Of a stretch of DNA of 64,000 nucleotides, positions 45,080-53,660 are shown in pieces. Source of the stretch: Chryseobacterium taiwanense. Its GTDB lineage: Bacteria > Bacteroidota > Bacteroidia > Flavobacteriales > Weeksellaceae. The position numbers were made by a program, and so were the translations under genes. Under the pieces are notes generated by a model. That model was given only the letters and a program-made list of their open reading frames with translations. It did no database searches and was not told the origin of the DNA. The stretch covers positions 1 through 64,000 of the forward strand of contig NZ_JWTA01000010.1 of assembly GCF_000813825.1 (NCBI RefSeq), written 5' to 3'. Positions within the stretch are counted from its first letter, which is position 1, and the number at the start of each line of letters is the position of its first letter.

Positions 45080-45698
45080 AAATATTGCTTTCGGAACATT
45101 TTTATTTGTTTCAGGATTCTTTTTTGCACAAAACACGGCAATGTCGGGAACTGAGGCTAAAGCATTTGTCAGTAAAGTTTCATCGGAAACAAAAGAAATA
45201 AAAACGTTACAAAGTGACTTCACCCAAACCAAGAAAATGGATTTTTTGGACAAAAGTATTGTCACTCACGGAAAAATGTCTTTAAAAACTCCGAATATGC
45301 TGAGCTGGAAATACACAAAACCTTATCAGTATAGCATTGTTTTCAAGGATAATAAGATCTTCATCAACGATCAGGGGAAGAAATCTTCTGTTGATGCCAA
45401 AAGTAAAACATTTGAAAAAATCAATAAACTGATTGTTGGAAGTTCAAACGGGCAAATGTTCAACGATCCTGAATTTTCTGTTTCTTATTTTAAGAATGCT
45501 AATTTCAACATCGCAAAATTCACTCCGAAGTCTGCTCAATTGTTAAAATACATCAAGCAAATCGAATTGAGCTTTCCCAAAGGTCAATCAACGGTTTCAC
45601 AGGTAAATATGACGGAAGCTTCGGGAGATACTACGAATATTGTTTTCAAAAATACTAAAATCAATGCGCCGATCGCTGCTTCAGAATTCACTTTATAG
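45072..45698 (+). CDS. LolA-family outer membrane lipoprotein carrier
   Basis: A 208-residue periplasmic protein with signal peptide (MIKNIAFGTFLFVSGFFFAQ) and the half-barrel pattern of LolA (SDFTQTKKMDFL, MLSWKYTKPY, FLDEPEFS-like segment). LolA-like proteins in aryl polyene clusters are thought to carry the hydrophobic product across the periplasm, as LolA does for lipoproteins. It lies between the deacetylase (8 bp overlap) and a lipoprotein gene whose start lies inside its 3' end (35 bp overlap). Confidence 0.9.
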   Translation: MIKNIAFGTFLFVSGFFFAQNTAMSGTEAKAFVSKVSSETKEIKTLQSDFTQTKKMDFLDKSIVTHGKMSLKTPNMLSWKYTKPYQYSIVFKDNKIFINDQGKKSSVDAKSKTFEKINKLIVGSSNGQMFNDPEFSVSYFKNANFNIAKFTPKSAQLLKYIKQIELSFPKGQSTVSQVNMTEASGDTTNIVFKNTKINAPIAASEFTL

Positions 45699-46299
45699 TC
45701 TGATTTTATTATTGTTTGTTTCCTGTAAAACATACCAACTTACAGATGTAAAAACTGTTTCCGGTTCTGAAAAAACGGTTGAAAATTTATACTTTTCTTC
45801 CCATGATGATTATGTTTATAAATGTCAGATGGATATTTATAAAAATCACGTCAGCGGAATTCTGATCATCAAAAAGATCAGCGAAACGACACACCGTGTT
45901 GCCATGACATCGGATTTTGGGAATAAATTGATTGATTTTGAAATTTCAGAGAATGATTTTAAACTCAATTATGTTCTTCCTGATTTAGATAAGAAAATTG
46001 TCATCAATTTCTTAAAGAATGATTTTCAGCAACTTTTAAAAAGACAATATCCTGTAACTGAAAGTTTTGAAAATGAAAATTCAAAGATTTATCTATCCAA
46101 AATTGATAAAAAAGTTTACTATTTATTCTTCAACAAAGAAAATAATTTACTAAAACAAATCATCTACACGAAAAATAATAAGGAAAAAATCGATTTTACT
46201 TTTGATGCAAAAAAACATATCTTCGCGGATAGTTTGAATCTTCAGCATAAAGATTTCAAAATCAATATAAAACTATTTCAAATAACCGAAACAGAATAA
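45664..46299 (+). CDS. Lipoprotein of unknown function (LolB-like position)
   Basis: A 211-residue lipoprotein with an N-terminal MRRSLLQNSLYSLILLLFVSC lipobox (LFVSC). The body is beta-rich with many Lys and Asp residues. The start at 45664 is inside lolA, reading frame +1, with 35 bp overlap; ATG 45640 is an alternative that adds eight residues. The order lolA then lipoprotein suggests an outer-membrane acceptor like LolB, but no sequence motif proves it. Confidence 0.78.
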   Translation: MRRSLLQNSLYSLILLLFVSCKTYQLTDVKTVSGSEKTVENLYFSSHDDYVYKCQMDIYKNHVSGILIIKKISETTHRVAMTSDFGNKLIDFEISENDFKLNYVLPDLDKKIVINFLKNDFQQLLKRQYPVTESFENENSKIYLSKIDKKVYYLFFNKENNLLKQIIYTKNNKEKIDFTFDAKKHIFADSLNLQHKDFKINIKLFQITETE

Positions 46300-46303
46300 T
46301 TGC

Positions 46304-46912
46304 ATGAAAAAAATATCATTTTTACTTATTTTACTCATTTCAAGCTTATCTTTTGCACAGGTTACTTTCACACCAGGAATAAGAGGCGGGGTCAATTTTG
46401 CAAAATTTACAGAAAATGACGGCGGATTTTACAACTGGTTTGAAGCGAGTGATGAGTATTGGGCCAATGAAGAAAAAGTAAGAACAAGCTATATTACAGA
46501 TTTCTATGTAGGGGCTTTCGGAAATATCCGTTTTTCTAAATTATATGCTTTACAGCCGGAAATCAATTATTCCAGACAGGGAACCATTATGAAAACGAGT
46601 ACTCAAGAGGTTAAATCTGAGCTTTCCTATCTTTCTTTTCAGGCTGTGAACAAGTTTTATTTTAAGAATTTTAATTTGCATGCAGGGGTAAGCATCGATG
46701 TTTTGATTAATGACAAAAATTTTGATCCTTATAATAAAACAAATACCGATCTTGGAGTGTTGGTGGGTTTAGGATATGATATCACTAAAAATTTTGGTAT
46801 TGAAGTAAGATTTAAAAAAGGGATGGTTTCTCAGATCAAAACAACGAGTGAAGATCATACCAATCTTCTTTTCCAAACCGGGATTTATTATACCTTTAAC
46901 ACGAAAAAATAA
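46304..46912 (+). CDS. Outer-membrane beta-barrel protein (PorT-like)
   Basis: A 202-residue protein with signal peptide (MKKISFLLILLISSLSFAQ) and alternating strands ending in a short FQTGIYYTFNTKK, the pattern of small eight-stranded barrels such as PorT/OmpW-like proteins. It follows the lipoprotein by 4 bp and precedes an ApeI-like dehydratase. It could be the outer-membrane end of the pigment export route (inference). I do not recognise a precise family. Confidence 0.8.
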   Translation: MKKISFLLILLISSLSFAQVTFTPGIRGGVNFAKFTENDGGFYNWFEASDEYWANEEKVRTSYITDFYVGAFGNIRFSKLYALQPEINYSRQGTIMKTSTQEVKSELSYLSFQAVNKFYFKNFNLHAGVSIDVLINDKNFDPYNKTNTDLGVLVGLGYDITKNFGIEVRFKKGMVSQIKTTSEDHTNLLFQTGIYYTFNTKK

Positions 46913-46915
46913 TTT

Positions 46916-47293
46916 ATGCAGACTATCCTAACAGATTTTTATACATTAGATTCTTTCCAAAAAACAGAGAACAGTCATTATATTGCCCAAATCAATCTGA
47001 ATAAGGATCATGATATTTTCAAAGGGCATTTTCCGGGAAATCCTGTAACTCCGGGAGTTTGTATGATGCAGATCGTAAAGGAACTGACAGAAGAGTTTAC
47101 GGGCAAAAAATTGTTTTTAAAAACGGCTTCCAATGTAAAATTCATGGCAATTATCAATCCTTTTGAAACGCCTAAATTAACCCTTCAATTAGATATTACT
47201 GAAAACGAGGAGGAAGTAAAAGTAAAAAATACTACTTCGTTTGGCGAGACAATTGCATTAAAAATGTCAGTAAACTATAAAAATCTGATCTGA
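46916..47293 (+). CDS. ApeI-like beta-hydroxyacyl-ACP dehydratase
   Basis: A 125-residue hotdog dehydratase. FKGHFPGNPVTPGVCMMQ holds the catalytic His of FabZ-like enzymes. The FabZ Glu position is Gln, as in ApeI-type dehydratases of aryl polyene clusters. Together with two ApeP-like genes upstream, the cluster has three hotdog dehydratase subunits. It overlaps the next gene by one base (TGATG), and lies 3 bp after the barrel gene. Confidence 0.87.
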   Translation: MQTILTDFYTLDSFQKTENSHYIAQINLNKDHDIFKGHFPGNPVTPGVCMMQIVKELTEEFTGKKLFLKTASNVKFMAIINPFETPKLTLQLDITENEEEVKVKNTTSFGETIALKMSVNYKNLI

Positions 47294-47769
47294 TGAAACT
47301 TATTGTAACGTTGCTAACGGCTTTTCTTGTATTTTTTCAAACTGATCTTGAAGCATTAAGAAACAGCTATGCTAAAGCGAATTTATCAAATACCAATTTA
47401 GAGGCTTTTATAAATATTGCTGAAAAACAAAACGGTTCTGACGCTGTAACTAAAGGTTATAAAGCAGCGGCACAGATTATGGAGGCAAAAATTGCCAAGC
47501 AAAACCGAAAGGCTATGGTAAAATCCGGTGCTACAAACTTAGAAAGCATTATCAAATCTAATCCTAATAATATTGAACTTCGTCTGATAAGACTAAGTGT
47601 TCAGGAAAACATCCCAAAGATTGTAGGATACAGAGGAAGCCTAAAAGATGATAAAGCTTTTATTCTCAATAACTACAGCAAGCAAAATACTGCCTTAAAA
47701 AACTATATTAAAAATTTTGCGGCACAATCTAAAACCATTTCGGCAGAAGAAAGAGCAACACTAAAATAA
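47293..47769 (+). CDS. Small secreted helical protein, unknown function
   Basis: A 158-residue protein with a signal peptide of about 16 residues (MKLIVTLLTAFLVFFQ) and an all-helical, Lys/Asn-rich body resembling a single TPR-like bundle (AEKQNGSDAVTKGYKAAAQIMEAKIAKQNRK). I recognise no family. The start overlaps the dehydratase stop (TGATG). Position suggests a periplasmic helper for the export system. Confidence 0.75.
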   Translation: MKLIVTLLTAFLVFFQTDLEALRNSYAKANLSNTNLEAFINIAEKQNGSDAVTKGYKAAAQIMEAKIAKQNRKAMVKSGATNLESIIKSNPNNIELRLIRLSVQENIPKIVGYRGSLKDDKAFILNNYSKQNTALKNYIKNFAAQSKTISAEERATLK

Positions 47770-47773
47770 GACA

Positions 47774-48946
47774 ATGACCCTCTCTGAAGTACAAAATGTA
47801 ATTTCTGAAAAGAAAATCTGCGTTTTAATACCTACCTACAACAATGAAAAAACACTGAAAAGAGTCATTGACGGTGTTTTGGAATACACAGAAAATATCA
47901 TTGTCGTAAATGATGGTTCTACCGACTCTACTGCTCAAATCCTGCAAAACTATTCTACTATTGTAGTCATTTCTTTGTCTGAAAATAAAGGAAAGGGAAA
48001 CGGACTGAGAACAGGGTTTAAAAAAGCTAAACAATTAGGTTTTGACTACGCCATAACAATCGATTCTGACGGACAACATTATCCGGATGATATTGCTGTT
48101 TTTGTAGAGGCTTTATTAGAAGAAAATGAGGATGTTTTGCTTATAGGTAACCGTAATATGTCACAAGACGGAATTCCCAAAAAAAGCAGCTTTGGAAACC
48201 GTTTTTCTAATTTCTGGTTCTGGTTTGAAACAGGAATTAAGCTTGAGGACACCCAATCCGGGTATAGATTATACCCTTTACATAAGATTCCTAAGAAATA
48301 TTTCACTCCGAAATTTGAGTTTGAGATTGAGATCATTGTAAGAACAGCCTGGAGACACGTTCCGGTAAAAAATGTTCCGATCAAAGTCTTGTATGATCCT
48401 GCAGAAAGAGTTTCTCATTTCAGGCCATTTAAGGATTTCACGAGAATCAGTATTCTGAACACTATTTTGGTGACCATTACTTTATTGTATATTATTCCGA
48501 GAAATTTCATCAACAATTTCAGAAAGAAAAGCTTTAAAAGGTTCATCAAGGAAGATGTTCTAGAAAGTGACGGAACCAACCGTACAAAAGCATTTTCCGT
48601 TGCTCTCGGTGTTTTCATAGGACTTTCTCCTTTTTGGGGATTTCAGACTTTACTGGTCATTTCTCTATCTGTTCTTTTCAAGCTGAATAAAGTGTTGGCT
48701 TTTGTAGCTTCCAATGTGAGTTTGCCACCATTTATACCTTTTGTTATTGCTGCTTCTTTATTTTTAGGCGCTCCTTTTGTGAGCGGAGACAGTGATATTT
48801 TCAATCAGGAACTGAATTTTGATCTGGTAAAAAACAATCTTTTTCAGTATATCATCGGAAGTATGATTTTAGCAAGCAGTGTGTCTGTGATTTCGGGGAT
48901 TGCCACTTTCTTGTTTTTGAATAAAGTAAATCCTGAAAATAACTAA
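47774..48946 (+). CDS. GT2 glycosyltransferase with C-terminal DUF2062
   Basis: A 390-residue protein. Residues about 13-235 are a family 2 glycosyltransferase (VLIPTYNNEKTLKRVI, VNDGSTDST, TIDSDGQHYPDD, the QSGYRLYP segment). Residues about 260-390 are a DUF2062 domain with three hydrophobic helices. This pairing is seen in aryl polyene clusters, where a glycosyltransferase step is expected for export or head-group attachment. It is last in the plus operon. A GC-rich hairpin follows, then the convergent C45 gene 52 bp downstream. Confidence 0.9.
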   Translation: MTLSEVQNVISEKKICVLIPTYNNEKTLKRVIDGVLEYTENIIVVNDGSTDSTAQILQNYSTIVVISLSENKGKGNGLRTGFKKAKQLGFDYAITIDSDGQHYPDDIAVFVEALLEENEDVLLIGNRNMSQDGIPKKSSFGNRFSNFWFWFETGIKLEDTQSGYRLYPLHKIPKKYFTPKFEFEIEIIVRTAWRHVPVKNVPIKVLYDPAERVSHFRPFKDFTRISILNTILVTITLLYIIPRNFINNFRKKSFKRFIKEDVLESDGTNRTKAFSVALGVFIGLSPFWGFQTLLVISLSVLFKLNKVLAFVASNVSLPPFIPFVIAASLFLGAPFVSGDSDIFNQELNFDLVKNNLFQYIIGSMILASSVSVISGIATFLFLNKVNPENN

Positions 48947-48960
48947 TTTTTCGGGATTCG

Positions 48961-48989
48961 TTTCGGCGGCGGCTTTGCCGCCGCCGAAA
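48961..48989. terminator. GC-rich hairpin between convergent operons
   Basis: TTTCGGCGGCGGC (48961-48973), loop TTT, then the exact 13-bp complement (48977-48989). The stem is nearly all G/C in an AT-rich genome. It lies in the 51-bp gap between the two convergent flexirubin operons, so it can stop RNA polymerase from both sides. No poly-T tail is present on either strand, so it may work as a stall or roadblock rather than a classical terminator. Confidence 0.7.
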
Positions 48990-48997
48990 TCATTAAA

Positions 48998-50761
48998 CTA
49001 CCTCAATTTCTTCAACGTCTTCTTCAAATAATTCTCCACATTTTCTTTATCCGGAACCGTTGTAATTTCTTTAGACAATGCTTTTTCAAATTCAACTTTA
49101 GCTTTTGAATATTCTTTTCTGTTAAAATAATATTTCCCGGATTGATAATACACCAGCCAAAAATCCGGATTTAAAGATTGATAATATGGCAGAAGATCAT
49201 CCGTTAGAAGAATGTCTTTATTATTAATGGCATCATTAACTTCTGAGCTCATTATTTTATAATGTTCATAATTTTCATATTCAGAAGAATCAACAAAAGA
49301 ATCTTTGGCAATATTTAATTCTGATCTTGAAAATTTTCCATTCTGTAATCTTTTTTCAGAGAAGATCTCATTCAGATCGTAGCAGACAAATTCTCCTAAT
49401 TGATACGGATTGGAAGAAACCCAAACCAGTTTTTTCTGAGGCGAGAAAATCACGGCATGATGCGCCAAAAGCTGATTGATTGCTTTTTCATTGCCATAAC
49501 CAATTTTTTCACCTTTCAATCCTGATTTGTCTCTTAAGATAGAAGCCATTTTTTCAGGATTAAGCTTTTTATTTTCCTGTAAAAGTTCCTGTAACTTTTC
49601 GTAACGATATTCAGAATGGCTTTCTATGATATGCTTTTGGTTTCTTTTATCATCTTTGTAAGCGTCGGACTGAAAATGATTGGTACAAAAAACACGGCTT
49701 GCATTCTCCACTTTATACACTCCAAAATTATCTGGTGATACTTCAATGACCACTGCATTTTTATCATTGGCACTGCCTACAAGAATCGATTCTGAAACGA
49801 AAACTTTCCTCTTTTTGGCGATGGCAATAGCTTCATCTATATTTCTTGCATACTGTAAGATCTCTCTTGTCACCAGTGAAATTGGCGTTTTTGCCGTTAA
49901 TGGAATTTTAGATTTCCCTGCATTAATGGTCACTGTAATTCCTTCTTTATTCATTCCCGAAACGACTCCGATCATTCCCGGCCAGCTTACAGATAAATAA
50001 GGAATTCCTCCTTCAGGTTCCACGAATTCCACCAGTTTATTTTTAGCAAAATCATCCCCTACGTAAAAATCAAAATTCCGTCCGATCAGCAGGTCTCCGT
50101 CTTCAGTATTTTCATTCCAGACCGCAAGAGAAGTACAACCTACCATCATCAGATCTTGCATTGCATGACCAATATCGTGGGCGCCATGCAGATATAAACT
50201 TCTCAGATATTTTGGGGCAATAAAATCATATGTATCGGATGAATATTGAGATAATCCGTACAGTTCTGCCTGAAAATCATTTCTTACGTTCAGATACATT
50301 TTCCGGTTATACCATTTCAGAAAATTTCTCAATAAGTTTTGTTTAAATTTTGAAGGAACAAATCCTTCTACTTTAGAGAAGAAAATCTCTTCCTGTTTCT
50401 GCATCAAACCTTGGGTTAAAGCTCCATTATTATAGCCTAATTGTAAAGGATTTCCTTTAATATACAGTTCCCAAAGCTGTTGCTTGTTTTTCGTTAGATA
50501 ATTTTGATTAAAACTAAAAGTAGAATCGTTGATCTTATTCACTTTAGGAACTTCAAGCGAATATTGTTTTACATCCGGAGTATGTTTAATTGATTTCCGA
50601 ACACCACAAGACGTGAGATTGAGGATAAGGTTTAGGCTGAGAAAAATTAAGATTAACGTTCTGCCATTCTGACGAAAGGAAGAATCTTTTATTATTTGTT
50701 GAGATTCTTCAATACGCGTTGCTTCTTTCAGAATGACACTTTGAAAATTATTATTCCTCAC
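48998..50761 (-). CDS. C45-family autoproteolytic acyltransferase/hydrolase lipoprotein with TPR end
   Basis: A 587-residue protein, last in the minus flexirubin operon. It has a lipobox (NLTSC, C52), then an Ntn-hydrolase domain of the C45/AAT type. The candidate nucleophile Cys209 (VGCTSLAVWNE) would become N-terminal after self-cleavage. A GRNFDFYVG motif follows. The last ~90 residues show one TPR (YQSGKYYFNRKEYSKAKVEFEKAL). It may act in acyl transfer or deacylation outside the cell (inference). The start is GTG at 50761, overlapping the upstream stop by 11 bp. Residues 9-34 are encoded by a palindromic repeat (50663-50740), so the true start is uncertain. Confidence 0.85.
   Translation of the reverse strand: MRNNNFQSVILKEATRIEESQQIIKDSSFRQNGRTLILIFLSLNLILNLTSCGVRKSIKHTPDVKQYSLEVPKVNKINDSTFSFNQNYLTKNKQQLWELYIKGNPLQLGYNNGALTQGLMQKQEEIFFSKVEGFVPSKFKQNLLRNFLKWYNRKMYLNVRNDFQAELYGLSQYSSDTYDFIAPKYLRSLYLHGAHDIGHAMQDLMMVGCTSLAVWNENTEDGDLLIGRNFDFYVGDDFAKNKLVEFVEPEGGIPYLSVSWPGMIGVVSGMNKEGITVTINAGKSKIPLTAKTPISLVTREILQYARNIDEAIAIAKKRKVFVSESILVGSANDKNAVVIEVSPDNFGVYKVENASRVFCTNHFQSDAYKDDKRNQKHIIESHSEYRYEKLQELLQENKKLNPEKMASILRDKSGLKGEKIGYGNEKAINQLLAHHAVIFSPQKKLVWVSSNPYQLGEFVCYDLNEIFSEKRLQNGKFSRSELNIAKDSFVDSSEYENYEHYKIMSSEVNDAINNKDILLTDDLLPYYQSLNPDFWLVYYQSGKYYFNRKEYSKAKVEFEKALSKEITTVPDKENVENYLKKTLKKLR
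50663..50740. repeat. Palindromic repeat overlapping 5' end of C45 gene
   Basis: gccattctgacgaaagga-agaatctt (from 50663) and the complementary gattcttc ... ctttcagaatgaca (to 50738) form a hairpin of about 75 nt. The core matches the element at 36181 and the diverged one at 44187. It lies in the first codons of the C45 gene, between the CrtI-like stop and the lipoprotein signal peptide. Confidence 0.8.
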
Positions 50762-52289
50762 CTTTATTTTTATTAATCATTTGTGTTAATCTTCCATCAA
50801 TCATCTCTTTACCTAAAATCTCTGCACACGTATTGAATCCACCGATGGTACAGCCCAAAATTCCGTGCATATTTACAGATTGTCCGGTAAGGAATAAATT
50901 ATCGATTTTTGTACGGGGAGAAACCATTGTTTTTAAAGGATTCTCTGAGGTTTTGGCATATCCGTACATATTTCCGTCAAAGCTTCCGATATAATCGCGA
51001 TAGGATAAAGGTGAAGAAGTGTACACCTTTTTTATAGCATCTCTCAAACCAGGAACTTTTCGTTCGAGAGCAACAATCATTTTTTCGGCTTTTTCCAATT
51101 TGAATTGTTCATACAACTGCCCCCTTTCATGTTCATCGGCAACGGTATTGAATGTTTTTTCCCACTCTTTTACCTCATCAAAATCCATATAGGAAATGGC
51201 GGTCAGACTTTCCGCAAATTCAGGATGATGTTTAGAAGGCGTTGTAGAAAGCATATAGGTTTCAGGCCATGAATTTTTATCATAACGATAGGCATTCCAG
51301 ACCAATTCTTCGGATGAGTAATGGTAAATATTGTAATCGTAATTCGGAACCAAATTCGATTTAAGCACTAAATACACACTGAAACAGGAAGAAACAGGCT
51401 CCCAACTCAAAACACGGTTCAGAAAAGATTTTTTCAGTCGTTCTTTCCCAATTAATGTAATCAGTGAACGGATTTCAATATTTGAAATAAACTTTTTGGC
51501 AGAATATTCTTTTCCTGATTTTGTTTTTACTGAAGTTAACCTATTTTCTTCATTAAAAATCATTTCAAAAACTTCAGCATGACGATGAATTTCGGCTCCA
51601 TATTCACGGAGTTTTTTTACCAAAAGCTTTGCAATCTGGCTTCCTCCTTTACTACATTTATAAGCACTTTGGATATAGGAATTCACCGTCAATGCATGCA
51701 CATAAAAAGGGGTATTTTCAGAATCTCCGGCATACAGAAAATTAGATCCCAACAAAACAGCCTGTAGTTTTTTATTTGAAGTTATGGATTCTATAAACCT
51801 TCTTGTATTCAAGTGGAGAATTTCCTCGTTATAATTGTCTTTTCCTACAACATTGTATCTTGGGAAATAATTACATATTTCCTGGATTTCCTGACAATAG
51901 GTTTCCAAATTCTGTTTTTCTTCAGGGAAAAAATATGCCAATTGATTGACAAAATTTTCATAGCCTTGAGCATGAGGATATTCGGTTTCATCTTCTCCGA
52001 AGGTAATTTTATCATAGCCATCTTCATTCATTTTATGAAGTTGAAGCTCATCCATAATTTCTAAATACGAGAAAAAACGGTTAAGATTTTGACCTTCTGA
52101 AAGGCCTCCAAGATAATGAACTCCGGTATCAAAAATTAATTTATCTCGTGAAAATGTTTGTAAATTTCCTCCAAACTGATTATTCTTTTCCAACACACAC
52201 ACTTTCTGCCCTTCTTTAGCCAGAATAAGAGCCGAAACAAGACCTCCCAATCCGCTTCCGATCACAAGTATGTCAAATTCTTTTTTCAA
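50751..52289 (-). CDS. CrtI/phytoene desaturase-like FAD oxidoreductase
   Basis: A 512-residue flavoprotein. The N-terminus has the dinucleotide fold DILVIGSGLGGLVSALIL (about 4-22), followed by an FDTGVHYLGG segment seen in retinol saturase and CrtI relatives. The C-terminus has the LFLTGQSVNMHGILGCTIGG FAD motif. In this cluster it may dehydrogenate or isomerise a polyene or alkyl chain; the substrate is unknown. The start is TTG at 52289 (MKKEFDILVIG). The downstream C45 gene overlaps its 3' end by 11 bp. Confidence 0.88.
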   Translation of the reverse strand: MKKEFDILVIGSGLGGLVSALILAKEGQKVCVLEKNNQFGGNLQTFSRDKLIFDTGVHYLGGLSEGQNLNRFFSYLEIMDELQLHKMNEDGYDKITFGEDETEYPHAQGYENFVNQLAYFFPEEKQNLETYCQEIQEICNYFPRYNVVGKDNYNEEILHLNTRRFIESITSNKKLQAVLLGSNFLYAGDSENTPFYVHALTVNSYIQSAYKCSKGGSQIAKLLVKKLREYGAEIHRHAEVFEMIFNEENRLTSVKTKSGKEYSAKKFISNIEIRSLITLIGKERLKKSFLNRVLSWEPVSSCFSVYLVLKSNLVPNYDYNIYHYSSEELVWNAYRYDKNSWPETYMLSTTPSKHHPEFAESLTAISYMDFDEVKEWEKTFNTVADEHERGQLYEQFKLEKAEKMIVALERKVPGLRDAIKKVYTSSPLSYRDYIGSFDGNMYGYAKTSENPLKTMVSPRTKIDNLFLTGQSVNMHGILGCTIGGFNTCAEILGKEMIDGRLTQMINKNKGEE

Positions 52290-52407
52290 AGGAGAAAAGC
52301 AGTGTTTTTTTGTTTAATTGGAGAATTATTTCTTTTTAAGAATAGTATTTAATTCCTCAATTAAGTTAATGGTTAAGTTTTAAGTTCGTGGAGGTAAAAG
52401 TATGGAA

Positions 52408-53292
52408 TTAATCAATATCATCCCAAAAATCAAAGTAATTGAACCATTGCAGCGGATATTTTTTCAGCATGGCTTCAAGATTTTGGGTATAAGAATTTAA
52501 AAGTCCTTGTGCATCACGTTTTTTGATATTCTGAGCGACTCTTGCATATAAATGGTAATGAAGATTTTTTTCTTTCATTACATAGACATAAACAACAGGA
52601 ACTCCGAGTCTGGAAGCAATAAGGAACGGACCAGCCGGGAATTTCGTTGTTTTCCCCAACAACTCTCCTTCAAGGTATTTTGATCCTTCAAAGTAACGAT
52701 CTCCGGTAAAGCAGATTAGTTCGTTTTTAGATAAAGCTTCATTAATGTCGAAAATATGCGACATATCTTCTTTCACATAAATGAACTTAATAGAGCTTTT
52801 ATTAACGGAAACACTTTCAAGGTATTCTTTAATCACGGTAACTTCCTGATCTGTCGTCACTAAATTAATCTGGCAATCAAAGTCGATATCTGCAAAAAAA
52901 CGTTCGGCAATTTCAAAATTCCCGATGTGAGCACTGATCAAAACTCCTCCTTTTTTTTCGGCTAAAAGATTTTTAAGGTTTTCAACACCATCAAATTCGT
53001 AGGTATATTTTTCTCTAAGCCCGGCAGAAATTGCGGTTTTATCAATCAATACCTGACCAAATGTAAAGTAACTTTTGAAAACGGAAAGTTTTGTTTTCCA
53101 AGAACTATAATTAAGTCTCTTATGAAAATAATAAGAAATATATCGGTTGCTTTTTTTCAGAAATAAAAAATAGTAAGCAGCAACGAAATATAAAACAACA
53201 TATGAACTTCGGATCCCGATATTTCTAATGCACCACACGAATATTTTATATCCTAAAATAGTGCCTTTAGATTTACCTTTCCATTTGTTCAT
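52408..53292 (-). CDS. LpxL/HtrB-family acyltransferase
   Basis: A 294-residue acyltransferase with a membrane helix near residue 35-50. The HIGNFE motif (H-x4-E, near 122), typical of LpxL/LpxM, is present with PVVYVYVMKEK and YRDPDG-like positions (FTGDRYFEGS). In aryl polyene clusters such enzymes are proposed to attach lipid chains to the head group. Here it may add an acyl chain to the resorcinol or to a glycosylated product (inference). It is separated from the ACP gene by a 109-bp gap holding a CTAACAATGTAAC palindrome. Confidence 0.85.
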   Translation of the reverse strand: MNKWKGKSKGTILGYKIFVWCIRNIGIRSSYVVLYFVAAYYFLFLKKSNRYISYYFHKRLNYSSWKTKLSVFKSYFTFGQVLIDKTAISAGLREKYTYEFDGVENLKNLLAEKKGGVLISAHIGNFEIAERFFADIDFDCQINLVTTDQEVTVIKEYLESVSVNKSSIKFIYVKEDMSHIFDINEALSKNELICFTGDRYFEGSKYLEGELLGKTTKFPAGPFLIASRLGVPVVYVYVMKEKNLHYHLYARVAQNIKKRDAQGLLNSYTQNLEAMLKKYPLQWFNYFDFWDDID

Positions 53293-53317
53293 AGTTCAAA
53301 TTTAGCAATATATCAGT

Positions 53318-53381
53318 CTAACAATGTAACCTTATTTTAAACATTGAAAACTGTCAGATTGCTATATTGTTACATTGTTAG
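53318..53381. repeat. CTAACAATGTAAC inverted repeat
   Basis: CTAACAATGTAAC (53318-53330) has its exact complement GTTACATTGTTAG at 53369-53381, with AT-rich spacer between. The flanks share further CAATAT/AGCAAT pieces. It fills the gap between the ACP and LpxL-like genes. A shorter CAATGTATC palindrome lies beside the other ACP gene (41771-41811). Confidence 0.8.
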
Positions 53382-53401
53382 AGTAGATTTTTAATCGATA
53401 G

Positions 53402-53656
53402 TTATGCGTTTTTTTCAGCGATTTTGTTTTCGATAGTCGTGTAGAAATCCTCAAATGTCACCATTTGCTTAAAGTCTGCTTCTCCTAATTTCACTCCGAA
53501 ATTAGATTCTATTACTACTACAAGATCAATATAATCTAAACTGTCTAAACCAAGGGTTTTCTTAAGATTAGCTTCGTTGCTGATCTCATCTCCGTCTACT
53601 TCAAATTCATTAATCAAAAAATCATTTGCTATAGCAATAATTTTTTCTCTTTCCAT
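53402..53656 (-). CDS. Acyl carrier protein (second copy)
   Basis: An 84-residue ACP with S39 in LGLDSLDYIDLV as the phosphopantetheine site (classical DSL). The ATG at 53656 (MEREKIIAIANDF) is preferred; a TTG start at 53668 would add four residues and overlap the KS stop. It lies 4 bp after the KS gene. It differs clearly from the plus-operon ACP (S41, DSI), suggesting a dedicated role in starter loading or in the other chain (inference). Confidence 0.93.
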   Translation of the reverse strand: MEREKIIAIANDFLINEFEVDGDEISNEANLKKTLGLDSLDYIDLVVVIESNFGVKLGEADFKQMVTFEDFYTTIENKIAEKNA

Positions 53657-53660
53657 GTTT

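Noticed and set aside
50751..52289. Carotenoid operon
   Set aside because: The CrtI-like gene has no crtB or other carotenoid genes nearby and sits among flexirubin genes.
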